This document shows, piece by piece, positions 14,201 through 25,650 of a stretch of 64,000 nucleotides of DNA (the stretch's first letter is position 1; each line of letters opens with the position of its first letter). The notes below the pieces were generated by a model, which saw only the letters and a program-made list of their open reading frames with translations, was not told the DNA's origin and did no database searches. The DNA is from Gavia stellata (taxonomy: Eukaryota > Chordata > Aves > Gaviiformes > Gaviidae). The stretch is from assembly GCF_030936135.1 (NCBI RefSeq), contig NC_082612.1:14429001-14493000 (forward strand), given 5' to 3'. The translations under genes were made by a program, and so were the position numbers.

Positions 14201-16010
14201 TGTTAGCTGCAACTGCTCCACAAGAGATGTAGCTGCACAACAGAGATAGGGCAGCAAACTCTCTGCAGGTAATAAATGACTAGCTTTCAATAACTGCTTT
14301 TATTTTAGCACCTCAGTTCCAGCTTTGTTCTTAGAGGGGCTGCGTCAGAGTTCTCTGTAAGCCTCTAGTGTACATTGCTACATAGCAAAGATAAAGTATC
14401 AGAAAATGACTCCAAACTTTACATCAGCTCCACCTCAGATGCAAACAATGCCATCTGCCAGCTACCCAAACATTTGGATGAGATCAGCACCAGGCTGAAG
14501 AGCAACTGTTGAAGTTGAATCCAAGGAAATCTGATGTAACGGCAGATTGGGTTACTGAGAGGAAAGAATGTATAATTCCTTTAGCTTTCTTTCAGGACAC
14601 CCTCCCAGTGCCCTTTAGGAGATGCATGGCACAGATACTCACTGAGACTCCTTATGCTTGTGCCTACCCAATTATGAAATGAAAAAAGATGACACCATTC
14701 TTTAACAAGTACTGTTTCAAAACTTGCATCTTGCCTTCTTGGGGTTAAACTCAGACTCACTCACCAACTTTGTGACACTCATGGTGAAAAAAATAGCCTT
14801 TTAGAAAAGCTCTGGTAAGTTCATAGCAGAGGTCCATTTACTCAGAGCTCAGCCTGCTGCAAGTGTACCGCAGAAGTACCTGGTTCCCCTGGGAGCAGAG
14901 GGTGACTTCAGAGCTTCCCGTTGTGAAAATCCCTCCGTGGGAAAGGGCTGCGACAGCGAGGACCCAGCATGCCTGGCTGACTGCAGTCCTCAGGCCTGCA
15001 CACAGCCTGCAAGGGCTGCAGCTGTGCTGGGCGCTGGGCTCCCACTCTGCCACAGGACCTACCCGGCTCGGCTGATTCTGCAGATACCATGACAACTTGC
15101 GTTTGAAGACCACTGTATAAACCTTTCAGCCATTCACTTCTTCCTAACTTTACCTCTGTGGATAGCCTTCAGGTGTCTTAATTCTTTGTATTTTATTAAT
15201 TCCTGGAATGTCTTTACATTCATCAACAGAACGGTCTACTCGCCTCGTGTAACTTCATTTGTGCGGCACCATGGGAGGTGGGAGTGGTGGCATCCGAGAG
15301 ATTAAGATGAATTGACAGACCTGCAAGTGGGGGAGGCTGTGACACAAACGCACCCCTGAGTCCCAGCGCGAGGCCAGGATGGCGGTGGGGGCGGTGGGAC
15401 GTAGGGGCAGGCTGGGTGAGTGTCTCGCTGAAAGCGCCAGACTCGGTAGGCCTGTGTGAAAACATGAGGTAAAGCGTAGTGTCAACATAGGCTCAGCGAG
15501 TGAGCTCTGAAATTCTCCCCTGCATTCTCCCAGTACATTCAGCAAGTATTTGCAGGCTGTCACTCACATTTTACACATACTCTCCCCATTGCCAAGTACC
15601 TCCAATCCCCAGCCCACCAACAGATGAACGTTACAGTCAACGCACAATACCGTGCAAAGCTAGACAGATCCACCAGTGACCGTGGAGACACTTGTTGAGC
15701 TTGAGAGGATCCCACAATAGGGGATATGTGCACACAGTTCTGAACACATCACTTCCACCTTTCACACAAGTGATCCCATTTTCGTTTTACATTTTTAAGG
15801 ATCTTAATTAGGGGTCTGTCTTTGATCTTCCAGGGAACTTTAAAAGACCTGTGAGAAACTGCTGGGATGCTGAATTTACTTCAGTCCCTGAAACCTCATG
15901 AATAAATTCAGCAAGCTATGTTTTTTGACAATCCAGTTATTTGATAGCCTTGATTAAACCTTTTTAGAATGACTGGAGGCTCTGGATGTTATTTATTCAT
16001 AGTCGAGCAC
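11293..16010. other. Intergenic, no gene recognised
   Basis: Mostly AT-rich. GC-richer patches at about 13.55-13.92 kb and 14.85-15.46 kb hold short open frames on both strands that match no family I know. No CpG island of promoter density was seen. Confidence 0.55.
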
Positions 16011-16011
16011 A

Positions 16012-16146
16012 GAAACAGTCACTCATGCATAGAAATCCTCAGTGACTCACGAAATGACGTGCTTACTTATGCATAGCAATCCTCAGTAACTCACACAGTG
16101 ACACACTCCTGCCCAGACATACTTGGTAACATGCACAGTGACAGAC
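16012..16146 (+). repeat. Imperfect tandem repeat, about 44-bp period, roughly three copies
   Basis: ATGCATAGAAATCCTCAGTG at 16025 recurs as ATGCATAGCAATCCTCAGTA at 16069, each followed by ACTCAC and a GTGAC/ATGAC. A weaker third copy runs from about 16114 (ACATACTTGG, CACAGTGACAGAC). Confidence 0.75.
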
Positions 16147-18533
16147 TGGCCCAGAGCACTTATTTTAGAAATCTGCGCAGGCTCCCACAAGGGCCTCCTC
16201 TCCCTTGAAGCTGAAAACAAAACTCCCCAGCGACTCCAGCCCACACTGCCAAACATGCTCATCCACCTCCTTCTCCGAGTTGAGCCTTTTCTCACCACTG
16301 TGGCATTTCCCTGCTGAGGGTTCCCCTAAGGTCGCTAATGCACTTAGGAAAGGAAATCTCATTTTCACTACCTTCACATTTTAATATCTTAATGCCAAAG
16401 AGCTGCTGTCCTGTTTTTCGGGTTTTATTTTGTTTCGTTTTATATGGAAATTTTACATTAAACAAATGTTACATGACAGTCAAGGGGATGAGATGGCTCA
16501 GGGGATCAGTAATGGGCTGTGAAGCCTTTTCTTTCTAGGCCAGTGCTCCAATTCATTCTAGACTGTTTTAGCTGGATTTAACATAGGAAAAAAGTGTGCT
16601 CATTTAAAAGTTCTGAGCTCTCTGAAACAAATTAGATTTAAAATGAACTGACCAGTGACAAAAATACCACTATGCAAATAAACTCCACCAAGCAGCCACT
16701 TGAAAAAAACAAATAGAAGTAACATTTTGCTTCAGCTGGGTAATCATACAAATGGAAATGCTCTGGAAACGTACTGGCTGTCAGGGGCATCCCATCCATC
16801 TTCCAGCCCAAATCTGTTACACAACTAGCTTTTGTAGGACACCTGGAAGGTCTTCAAGCTCAGAGTGGGTCAGACCAAAAGAAGCTGTCAGTGACAAAAA
16901 GTTATTGGTACTAACTTCACTCATCATCATGCAAATAGGGCCTTGAGGCTATGAATTTGCTATTCCTTGTAGACAAATACTTAACTTCATATAAAATACA
17001 TAGCCACATCCTAGCTGCAGATGGCATCAGACTGTCCAGTGACGTGACAGCAGCAAGAAATATAACAAAACAAACAACTCCTCAAACACCTTGATGATAC
17101 TTCCAATGACCCATCAGACATGCACTCAATGCAGAGACTGCTCATCTACAATGAATTAGAGAGAACTCCATCTTGTCAAAAAGAACTATAACCTAGTAAA
17201 AATTAGCAAAGAAACCAGATGCCAGTCCAGGATTCTGTTTTCAGAAACTACTTGCTTTTTTCATGTCCTTCTTTTGGAGTTTTACCTGAGGTACATCAGT
17301 GTCGCAGTTTTCCACCAGTGTTTTAAATAATACATAGATACAATAAAATAATTGAAACAAACTCTTCAATTCCCCCTTACACTCCATCAAAAAGGCTTTT
17401 GCTCTGCTTTTTAACACCACCACACTTGGAACACTTATTATAAAATGAAAATGTATTTCACAATACATCACCCATTGATAAGCTCTAGCTCAGAGTAGGA
17501 CTACAGATTCATTACTCCACAATAATTATAAATAATGAGTTTAGTGAACATTGTGAGCACATGACTATTTATAGTGACACTTCAATAACTCTAAAGGTAC
17601 AGGTATTTGAGGAGCAACAGAACTGTTATTACAACTTTGTACTATAAATGAAATTGAACAAATAAAATACAAATGAGAATGAAAAGAAACTATTGTCAGA
17701 ATACCAACTAACAGCAGCAGAACATAACCAAATGGATTTTCTAAATAAATCAGAATACTGAGGACTGATGTCCATGCCTAGAAATGGTTCCAAGTCTTGT
17801 TATTCATAGTGCCATAAGCACATGATTTGACACTCGACTACCTGCAGTCAAGCATCTTATTTACAATACAGGTATTACATCATCTGCAATATGAAGTTCA
17901 GTGTGTGATGAATTGTGGCATGATGCTATTATAAACACTGGGTGTAATTCCATTCTTTATCCACAATGCTTTTCAAAAACACGGTGAGGGCAAGTAAGAT
18001 GGGAGCTTGCTAAGTTTGTGAAAGAGATGATAAGAGAGAGCTCCCTGCAGTACCAGGGAAGTGAACTGTTGATGCAAAAATTCTCTTTTGGTCCTCTGAA
18101 CCAACAGCTAAACCACCCGTGTTGTATGCCATAAAGCAAGCAATCTGTGCTTCAGCTTTCATTAGCTGAATAAATTCAGTATTTAATTCAGCCAGCGCTC
18201 AGTACCACTGATATTAGTCTCATCTAAATGGAGCTATAATTAGACAGGAAAACCATTCAGTTCATATTTGCCTAAGATTTCTATAACTGAATTCTACTGA
18301 ACAAGGAAAAGCCATAATTAAAGGAGAAAAATTGCTATCTAGATAAGAAGTGACACAAAAGAGGAACATGTCACAGGGCTCGATAACCGAGGAAAAACAC
18401 AGAACAGCTAAAATGCTGAATTTGTTAGAACAGATATTTCAGAAAAAGATGGCAAACAAATACTCTGCCTTATCTAGGCCATAATCCAACTGCCTTTGAA
18501 GTCAACAGGATCCTCCTATTCAGGATCTTTGCA
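16147..18533. other. Intergenic, no gene recognised
   Basis: AT-rich DNA; no exon, RNA gene or firm repeat recognised. Confidence 0.55.
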
Positions 18534-18716
18534 GGGAGAGTTGTTAAGCCTGGGAAAAGGTTGCCCGGAGCAGTTGTGCGATCTCCATCCTTGACAACAT
18601 TTAAGATTCAGCTAGACAAAGCCTTGGCCAACCTTATTTGATGTGGAAATTTTCAGCAGGAGACTTGGCTAGGTGACCTCCAGAGGTCCCTTCCAGTCTA
18701 ATTGTGTTATTTTAAT
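18534..18716 (+). mobile_element. CR1 LINE 3'-end fragment
   Basis: Reads CTGGGAAAAGGTTGCCCGGA, TCTCCATCCTTGACAACATT, AGCTAGACAAAGCCTTGGCC and CTAGGTGACCTCCAGAGGTC CCTTCCA in the order of the CR1 3' region. It is 5'-truncated, as usual for CR1. The terminal octamer repeat has decayed to AATTGTGTTATTTTAAT. Confidence 0.9.
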
Positions 18717-18744
18717 AATATCCATTCTAAATTACAAGAGAGTT

Positions 18745-19075
18745 TCTTGTAATGTGTATGAGGCTCCAGCACAGCTTTTCCATTGCTTAACCACTCTCAC
18801 CCTGAACAATTTTCTTCCATATACCAGTCATAATTATCCTTGCTGCAGCTTGTGACTGTTGCTTCTCATGCTTTCAATGTGTACCCTTGAGAAGAATCTG
18901 GCTCTGTCTTCTCTATAAATTCCCTTTAGGTCCTTGAAGACAGCAATTAGATCTTTTCAGCCTTCCCTTCTCCAGATTAAACCACCTCAGCTCTCTTCAT
19001 ACATCACACAACTACAGCCCCTGAACCTTGACACTCTCCCACTGTTGTTATCTCTTTCGCATCACGTGGCCCCAG
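18745..19075 (-). mobile_element. CR1 LINE fragment, opposite orientation
   Basis: The plus strand follows the reverse complement of the CR1 3' region: TTGAGAAGAATCTGGCTCTG TCTTCTCTATAAA, CCTTTAGGTCCTTGAAGACA GCAATTAGATC, CCTTCTCCAGATTAAAC and CAGCTCTCTTCATACATC. It is older-looking than its neighbour. Its 5' limit (about 19.06-19.3 kb) is unclear. Confidence 0.75.
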
Positions 19076-22000
19076 GCTGTAAGTTTCATATCCATTTGCT
19101 CTTGTGCCAGAGCACAAGATGCTCTTTTTGCTCGCCCCCCCTTACTTGCCACACTGATGGAAAACTCCCTTACCCCATTTTGACCTTTCATTTTGCCAGA
19201 TACAGCATGTGTTTTTAGCCTCCTCCTTGACGAGCTTCTTAGTTTCCTGATCACCATGGTAAAATTTCCTTCCACCTGGCTGTATGAATTCTTTACCTTG
19301 AACAAGGATAGATGGGTATTAACCAGTCCATGCTTATAGGGGGACTTGCAGGAAGTCTACAAGAACTTCAGCCCCTCTTTCTCTTTCCTCTCTGCTTTAG
19401 CATCCTCCAGTGTAACACATCTCTTAACCCATGTGGTACAGCTGCAGCTGTGCAACCCCCATTGTAGATCAGGGCTGAACTCAGGAAACTGTACCAAGTA
19501 TTATAGATAATGTCTTGTGAGATCTCTTGGATACCGCTGTCTCTTCCCTAGCCCTGTTGGAAACACCACCTTCAGTATACCCTAGGACCTTACCGTCTTT
19601 GGCACGGACAGCTGGTAGGCACCCTGGGCAGGTTTCATGGCACCTAGCTTTAGCTGTCTGAAAAAAGTGATCATCCTGTTCTGAGAGAGGTGGTTGACCT
19701 CCTTCAGCTGCCCATCTCTCTCTCTCTCTGTTGATTAGAGGGAGAGGCCCAACAACAAGCTCAGACTCAGGAGCTCATCATTACACAGCTGAAGTTAGGT
19801 GAATTAATCTCATATCCTGTGACCAATTAGAACATTCACATTTTTCATTCTCTGCTGTCACTTCCACCTGACAAGCACTGCAAGAGAAATTCCTGTCATC
19901 AGTCATCTGCTGTCTGACCTTGATTTTTTTTTTTCCCCACTTTTTCCATTTCTGTCACACAGGTGCTCCTGTTTATTTCTATCAGGTATCTCCCTCCTCT
20001 TCTTCACACACAAAGCCTCCCAGTGTCACATATGCAGCACATTTATTGCCATGTGCCAGCTTTTTGATGGGGTCAGAGGGAAGAGAAACAAGGTAATTTA
20101 CAACATCAAACAATACTAATAACTTGCTACCAGCCAACAAGTTCTTTTTCCATCACAAACAATTATTGCTTACCCCTTCTGTTAGAAAATGACTGATTAT
20201 TCTTGCACTATCCCCTCACCTCAGCAATCTTAATTAACATACGATAATTAACATATGATACCACATCAGATGCGTTACAGAAATCCCAGCATTAGCTTTA
20301 CTGCATGTCTTTCATCTTAAAAAACAAAACAAAAAAGCCCCAACAAACTACCATGACAAAATGCTGTTCAGTTCCTTGAAGAAGTTGAAGTCATGGAAGA
20401 AATGTGAAAATACACAACTTGAATATCATAGGAAAAATTAATAGATTTTAATAAAGAAGTTGATGACGGGCGGGGTCCCTGAATCAGGACTCTAATCCTC
20501 TAATCCCTTAACAGCAAACTCTCTCTTTTTCTCTCTTTTTTTTTCACGTTTCCCTTTTGATACATTTCACAAACACTGACCAGACAAAATAACCATTCAG
20601 AAATTTCTTGGGGAGTAATTTTCCAGGGCTAGGAGTAATGATTGCAAGCATCAGTTATAATAGCAGGGGGAAAAGAAAACGCACACAAAAAAAATCTTTC
20701 CAACACCTAATTCAAGAAGGCCTATTTTAAAATATTATATTTGAACATGCCAAATCACTAGACATCAGTAAAGATTTTTGCCTCAAGTTCTTTTCTTTGT
20801 TTCCCTTTTCTTTACGTAGTTAAATCAGCACGGATAAATGTCGACAGACAAAATTATCTTACGTCAAACAAATATTGACATGACTTTTAAGGTCAGTTGC
20901 TGCAAGGCTAGGATATAAAAACAAATTAAATTTGATGTATGCCATTTCAAAGGTCAGTTAGAAAGGTATACGCTGCACCCATTTTACAACGCAACCCCCA
21001 GGGAAGCAGACATATTGAATGCTGTGAGGAGACATTGCAATAATGAAGATAATTACGGTAATAGGTAGGTAGGTAATAGGGGCTTAATTAGATCAGAACA
21101 AGCATGTTATTTAGAGAAAAAGAAATCACAGTTTATTAAATTAAAAGTAAATTACAACAACTCAGGTCAGTATTTATTTCAAGTTGATAGTTTACACACT
21201 TTATTGTATCTTTAAAGGGACTGAGATATTAGAGCAAAAGGCAGTAAAAATGTTTCATTGTCATCCAGCACAGTCCACTGTCACTGCATATGAAGGTCCT
21301 ATCTCTCCCAGAATATTGCCATTCTGATAGAGGCTGTGCACATGCTTAATTTCCTGATTTTCCTTTCTGATCTCAATAATTTTCAATAGTAGAAGTGAGA
21401 TGGCATGAATCTCTTGTTATTACTTGAGTAGCTTAAGGAATAAATAAGTGTCCATCCCCGAAATGTGCCCTCACTGGAAAGGAAGACTTCCTATGAGATG
21501 AGCAGAGGAAGGAGTGAGCAGGGCAATTCTGAAGACAGTTAGTGTCCATATGAGCTGGTACACTGTGCTGCAGTGGTACTACTCAGCTTTCTCCCTGCAA
21601 AAAGCAACCCCCACCTTCCCTCAGACAACTGTTCCCAACACTTCTTTTCGCTGAATTATTCCTATTTAAAATGTCTGTGAATTTTCTACTGCCTTAAAGA
21701 TGTGTATCTGACCACCAGTCAGTATGTAATCCATAGTGCTACTGCTCTGCCCTGCCACATGACTCCAAAAAGTGGATGAAAAAAGGGAGCGAGGTGGAAA
21801 GAGATTGCTCAAAATTTCATTGTTCTGCACTCTGGATACAATTTATTTTGGAGGGATTCTGATTTATTAGCATCCTGTGGCCCTTTGCATAGGTGAAACT
21901 AACTTTGTGGGATGCACGGCAGTGTAGCAGAGTAAAACAAGAGTGAAAAACAATGCATGCTGCAGGGTATGCCTTTAACATGTAAATACCAACCAAGACG

Positions 22001-24749
22001 TCTGTGCTGTCGTTGCATCATTTAGTTTACAAGAGTGACTTTCACTGCCAATTTTCCCTAGTGTACACCTTTTACTCTGCAGGTAGCACAGCTTAGGGTT
22101 AAGACAGTCACCAATATTTGTGCTGTTATGCAAGCTCTTGACTAGACAAATACCTTCGTCAGGCAATGTAGGGAGGCCCTCACAGAGTCTTGTCCTGTTT
22201 TCTCAGCTAGACAGACAGTGGCCATGAAGCAAAACCATGAAAGTTCCGATGTAAGGTAACATGGAATGATGATAATTCAGAGACATGCACACTGTCCTTC
22301 CATGGCTTCTGTTACAAAGGTCACTGAAAACACCTTTAAAAATGAGGGTGACTCTCACTACTTTCTGCATGGATCTTTGAAACAACAATAGTCCCCAACA
22401 GTTCCTTAGAGAGTAGTCCAGTATTGCTAATAGAAATTCTGTAAGCTCTAAATTGGCTATTCTCATTTAATTTTTTTTTTTATTCACTTGTATTACAGCC
22501 CTAGGCCACTTTACTGGTTCTGAAAATAAGATATGTTACTGTTCATGAGTGAAGTGACTAACTCCTGCCATCTAGAGGGTGGTTTCTGGAACATAATCGA
22601 GGCAGATAGTTTCACAGGATAAAAATAAAACAACTGCTTAAAAGCCATTTAAGTGAGACTCAGATAAAAATCTTAGCATCTACCTGTCTCCTTGGGGTTT
22701 TGCTGGATTTTTCCCTCTTTTTCACTCATATGTTTGTTTATGTAAAAATGCCCATTCAAATGAGAGGCCAATCATCATGTCTGTGGATGTATATGAGTTC
22801 TTTCTTCAACAGCTCCATTCATTCATGAAAGTAGATTAGCTGACTAGGATAATTATTCTAAAGCAAACTATAACTTTCTGTTTGTATTTTTTTCCAATTC
22901 TAAATCATTCATTCTCATTGTGTTCTTGCATTCATGGCTGCCTAAAACAGACTAGAATGGTCACAACCAAAACAGAAGAATATTAATGATTAATGGCATT
23001 CATTAAGAAAAGTGAGAATGACACAAAAAAGCTCTAAGGTCTCACAAAAGATCATGTTTTCTACTTAGGTTGTTAGTTAACTAGCATGTAGCCACTGCTG
23101 CTGACAATAGCTAAAAATGAATTCTCCACATGCTTTCTTACAAAGGCGAAATGTCCACTTAAGTGATCATCATGAATTTCTGTCTTAAGCAATAATGCTA
23201 TTTTCTGTGTGTCCCACTAACCTGGTGTGAAGATTACATCTTGAAGGAAAAGCATGAGAAGCAAACAATGTGTTGTGGGAGATAGAACCCTGGCCTCACA
23301 AAAGTTAAAAGAGTCTTCCTGGAAAGACAATGGTCGCCAGGGAATACCTGCCTCTCTCATTACGCCAAAATCACATTCCATAACTAGCAGCCAACTTTTA
23401 GTAAGAAGTGCATGACCAAGTACAATGTGAAGCAATACAACCTCCCCACCTGAGTGAATGGACAAAGCACAGAAGAAATAAAGCAGTGGCCTAGGACTTA
23501 TTTATATGAAGCATGTATCAAACCCTTCCTAGGCAAAAGACTATGAAATAAACTGGAATATAACTGCTCCGTGATCCTTGCGCTCATCTTCAATTAAATA
23601 TCTATACGATACATCATCTAATGATTTTCATAAAAGGTTTTCTAGGCAATATGCACAAAAGCAATAAATACGCTTGTAGAAAGAACTTTCGGTATTAAAA
23701 TGAACCAAAGACATCCTTACGTTTCTGCTTGTGTTGCATGCCATTTATGAGGAGTTAAGCAAGGGCTTATCGTACATACAAAGAAAAGGGAGCAGCAAGT
23801 CCATACAGCTGTCTTCACCGCATACTTCATAACCCTTCACACCTCATGTAGTATCTTCCATGCATGCCAACCAAACCAAGTGCTAGAGCTCACAGCTCTT
23901 GCAGAACTCAAGCAGGCACCACTAGGTTACAGACCCCTAGGTGGCTGAGCTGGGACATGAGAAGAAACTGCTGAGAAAAAGACTGAACTCCCCTTCTGAA
24001 AGGCAAGTTGATCTGTGACAAAGTATGAGTTGCATAACCTCAGATGAGAGAGCTGTGTGTAGGGGTGGTTTTTATGGTACAGATATTCTTTCCCTTTTTA
24101 AGCTACATTGTATTTCTACCATTAAGATTAAACAATACTTCATTTTGAAAGCAGATGGACCCACTGATGAAAGATTTCAGAGATAACTTTTCAGGTGCCA
24201 AACCCAATCAATTACAATCACAACTAATGGTTGCCATTGCTATGCCCTAACATTTGGTCTCTGTCAAGTGAAAGTTGTGGGGCAATCACCATGAAAGCAA
24301 ACAAAATTTGAGGAGATGGAACAACCACTGAACAGTAACATCCATATAAACAGCTTATCAAAACTTTTTCTATGATTTCCCAACCACAGAGAAACCAACA
24401 GCATTATTTAAGTGAGGAGAAAAATTACTTTAATTAGGATGCCCAAAATAACACCAGAAGAGATATTTTTTTTTCCTAATTCTCTCTTCAGGACACAGAC
24501 ATTCATGTGGAGATAACTTTTGGCCTTTTTTTTTTTTAATCCAAGAAGATGTAATTGCATGCACATGCAGTTTGCGTTATAACACCAAGTGCTTAGTAGT
24601 ACACAAAACGCAGGTGCTAACTACTCCTGCTTAAGAGTGCTGTCTTTGGTATCCATATATTTACCATTTTTTGTGCTGTCTCCTTCCAAAACTCTGGCAA
24701 CACCTTTCCCTGCAGTGTGGAAATCGTGCCCTTTCTTGGTTCCCCACCA
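19076..24749. other. Intergenic upstream of ZNF330, no gene recognised
   Basis: AT-rich sequence. Contains a short (TAGG) run near 21063-21080 and poly-A/T tracts, but no supported exon. RNF150, the expected upstream neighbour in human, was looked for in open frames of both strands and not found. Confidence 0.55.
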
Positions 24750-25650
24750 TTCGATGTCCAACCCGCGGACACTGCAATTCTGTGAGGAGAAAGCGCAGAC
24801 CTGCTATCGTGGCACTTGTTTCTCTCCCTAATTCCCCTCAGGCAGAGCCCCAGGCCCTCCCAGCTCCCTCAGCCCCCATCTCCGCTTACTTCCCGCCTTG
24901 CCCCTTCAGCCTCCCCTACCCAGCACGCCGGGCCGTGCCTCCGAGACTTCCCCCTCGCCGCCCGGCTGCCCGCCGGGTGCGCGGCGCCTCCCACCGTGAC
25001 GGGAAGGACGGGAGAGGGCGGCCGCCCGACGGGGACAGAGGCCTGAGGCGGCCGCCCTCGGAACCTTCCCGCCTCGCCGCGCGGGTCCGGGCGGGCAGCG
25101 CACCGCTTCCGGTTTCCGCGCGGCCGCCGGAGCCGGGTGGGCGCTGAGGGGGCGGCGGCGGCCCCGGACCCCCGCGGCTTCCCCGTTTGAGCAAGCGAAG
25201 CGGTCGCTGGCTTCCCCAGAGATAAGTGCCGAGAAATACGGAGCACGGCGATCCAGGTTGGAAACGTGTTGCCACAGGGGTTGGGGGCCTAGGTAAAAAC
25301 GCTAAAAATAAGGTGGAGTACCGGAGGCCGAAAAACCGCAGTACGTGTGTGTAGGTGTGGGTTTTTCGAACAGCTAAGCCTGCTGTCGGCGTTTCTACGT
25401 AACAGCCTTAAACCAGGTCGTGAGAGCGCGTCGGCCTCACGCTCGGCAGCCGTTACCGGCGGGCAGGCAGCCGTTACCGGCGGGGACGAGGTGCGCTTCC
25501 AGAGGAGGGGCTCGGCCAGAGCCGGGCCCGCGGAGCCCTCTGCGCCTCCGGGCCCGGGTCAGCCCAGCAGCCCGCGGCCGCTGCGGTGGCAGAGCACAGT
25601 TACCCACCCTGTCACTGACAGGCGGGGCAAGGCACGGAAATCACAGCGCC
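24750..25650 (+). promoter_or_regulatory. ZNF330: CpG island, probable ZNF330 promoter and non-coding exon 1
   Basis: CpG density rises abruptly from AT-rich flanks and is greatest at about 24,890-25,600. An ETS-type CTTCCGG sits at 25106-25112. No TATA box was seen. It is the only such island upstream of ZNF330 and lies about 4 kb before the first coding exon, whose acceptor needs a 5' partner. Possible exon-1 donors include CTAG|GTAAAA at 25293 and AAG|GTGGAG near 25315; the sequence alone does not decide between them. Open frames here on both strands are GC-driven and resemble no protein I know. The island may also fire on the minus strand. Confidence 0.75.
25445..25484. repeat. Two-copy 21-bp direct repeat in the CpG island
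   Basis: A 19-bp unit with core CAGCCGTTACCGGCGGG occurs at 25445-25463 and again at 25466-25484 without mismatch. It may double a transcription-factor site or be simple slippage. Confidence 0.85.

Noticed and set aside
1..24749. RNF150 exon expected upstream from human gene order
   Set aside because: No frame in either orientation resembled the RNF150 PA-domain or RING sequence; it probably lies outside the window.
24671..25275. Arg/Pro/Gly-rich open frames on both strands in the CpG island
   Set aside because: Stop codons are rare in CpG-rich DNA, so long frames appear on several frames at once. None resembles a protein family.
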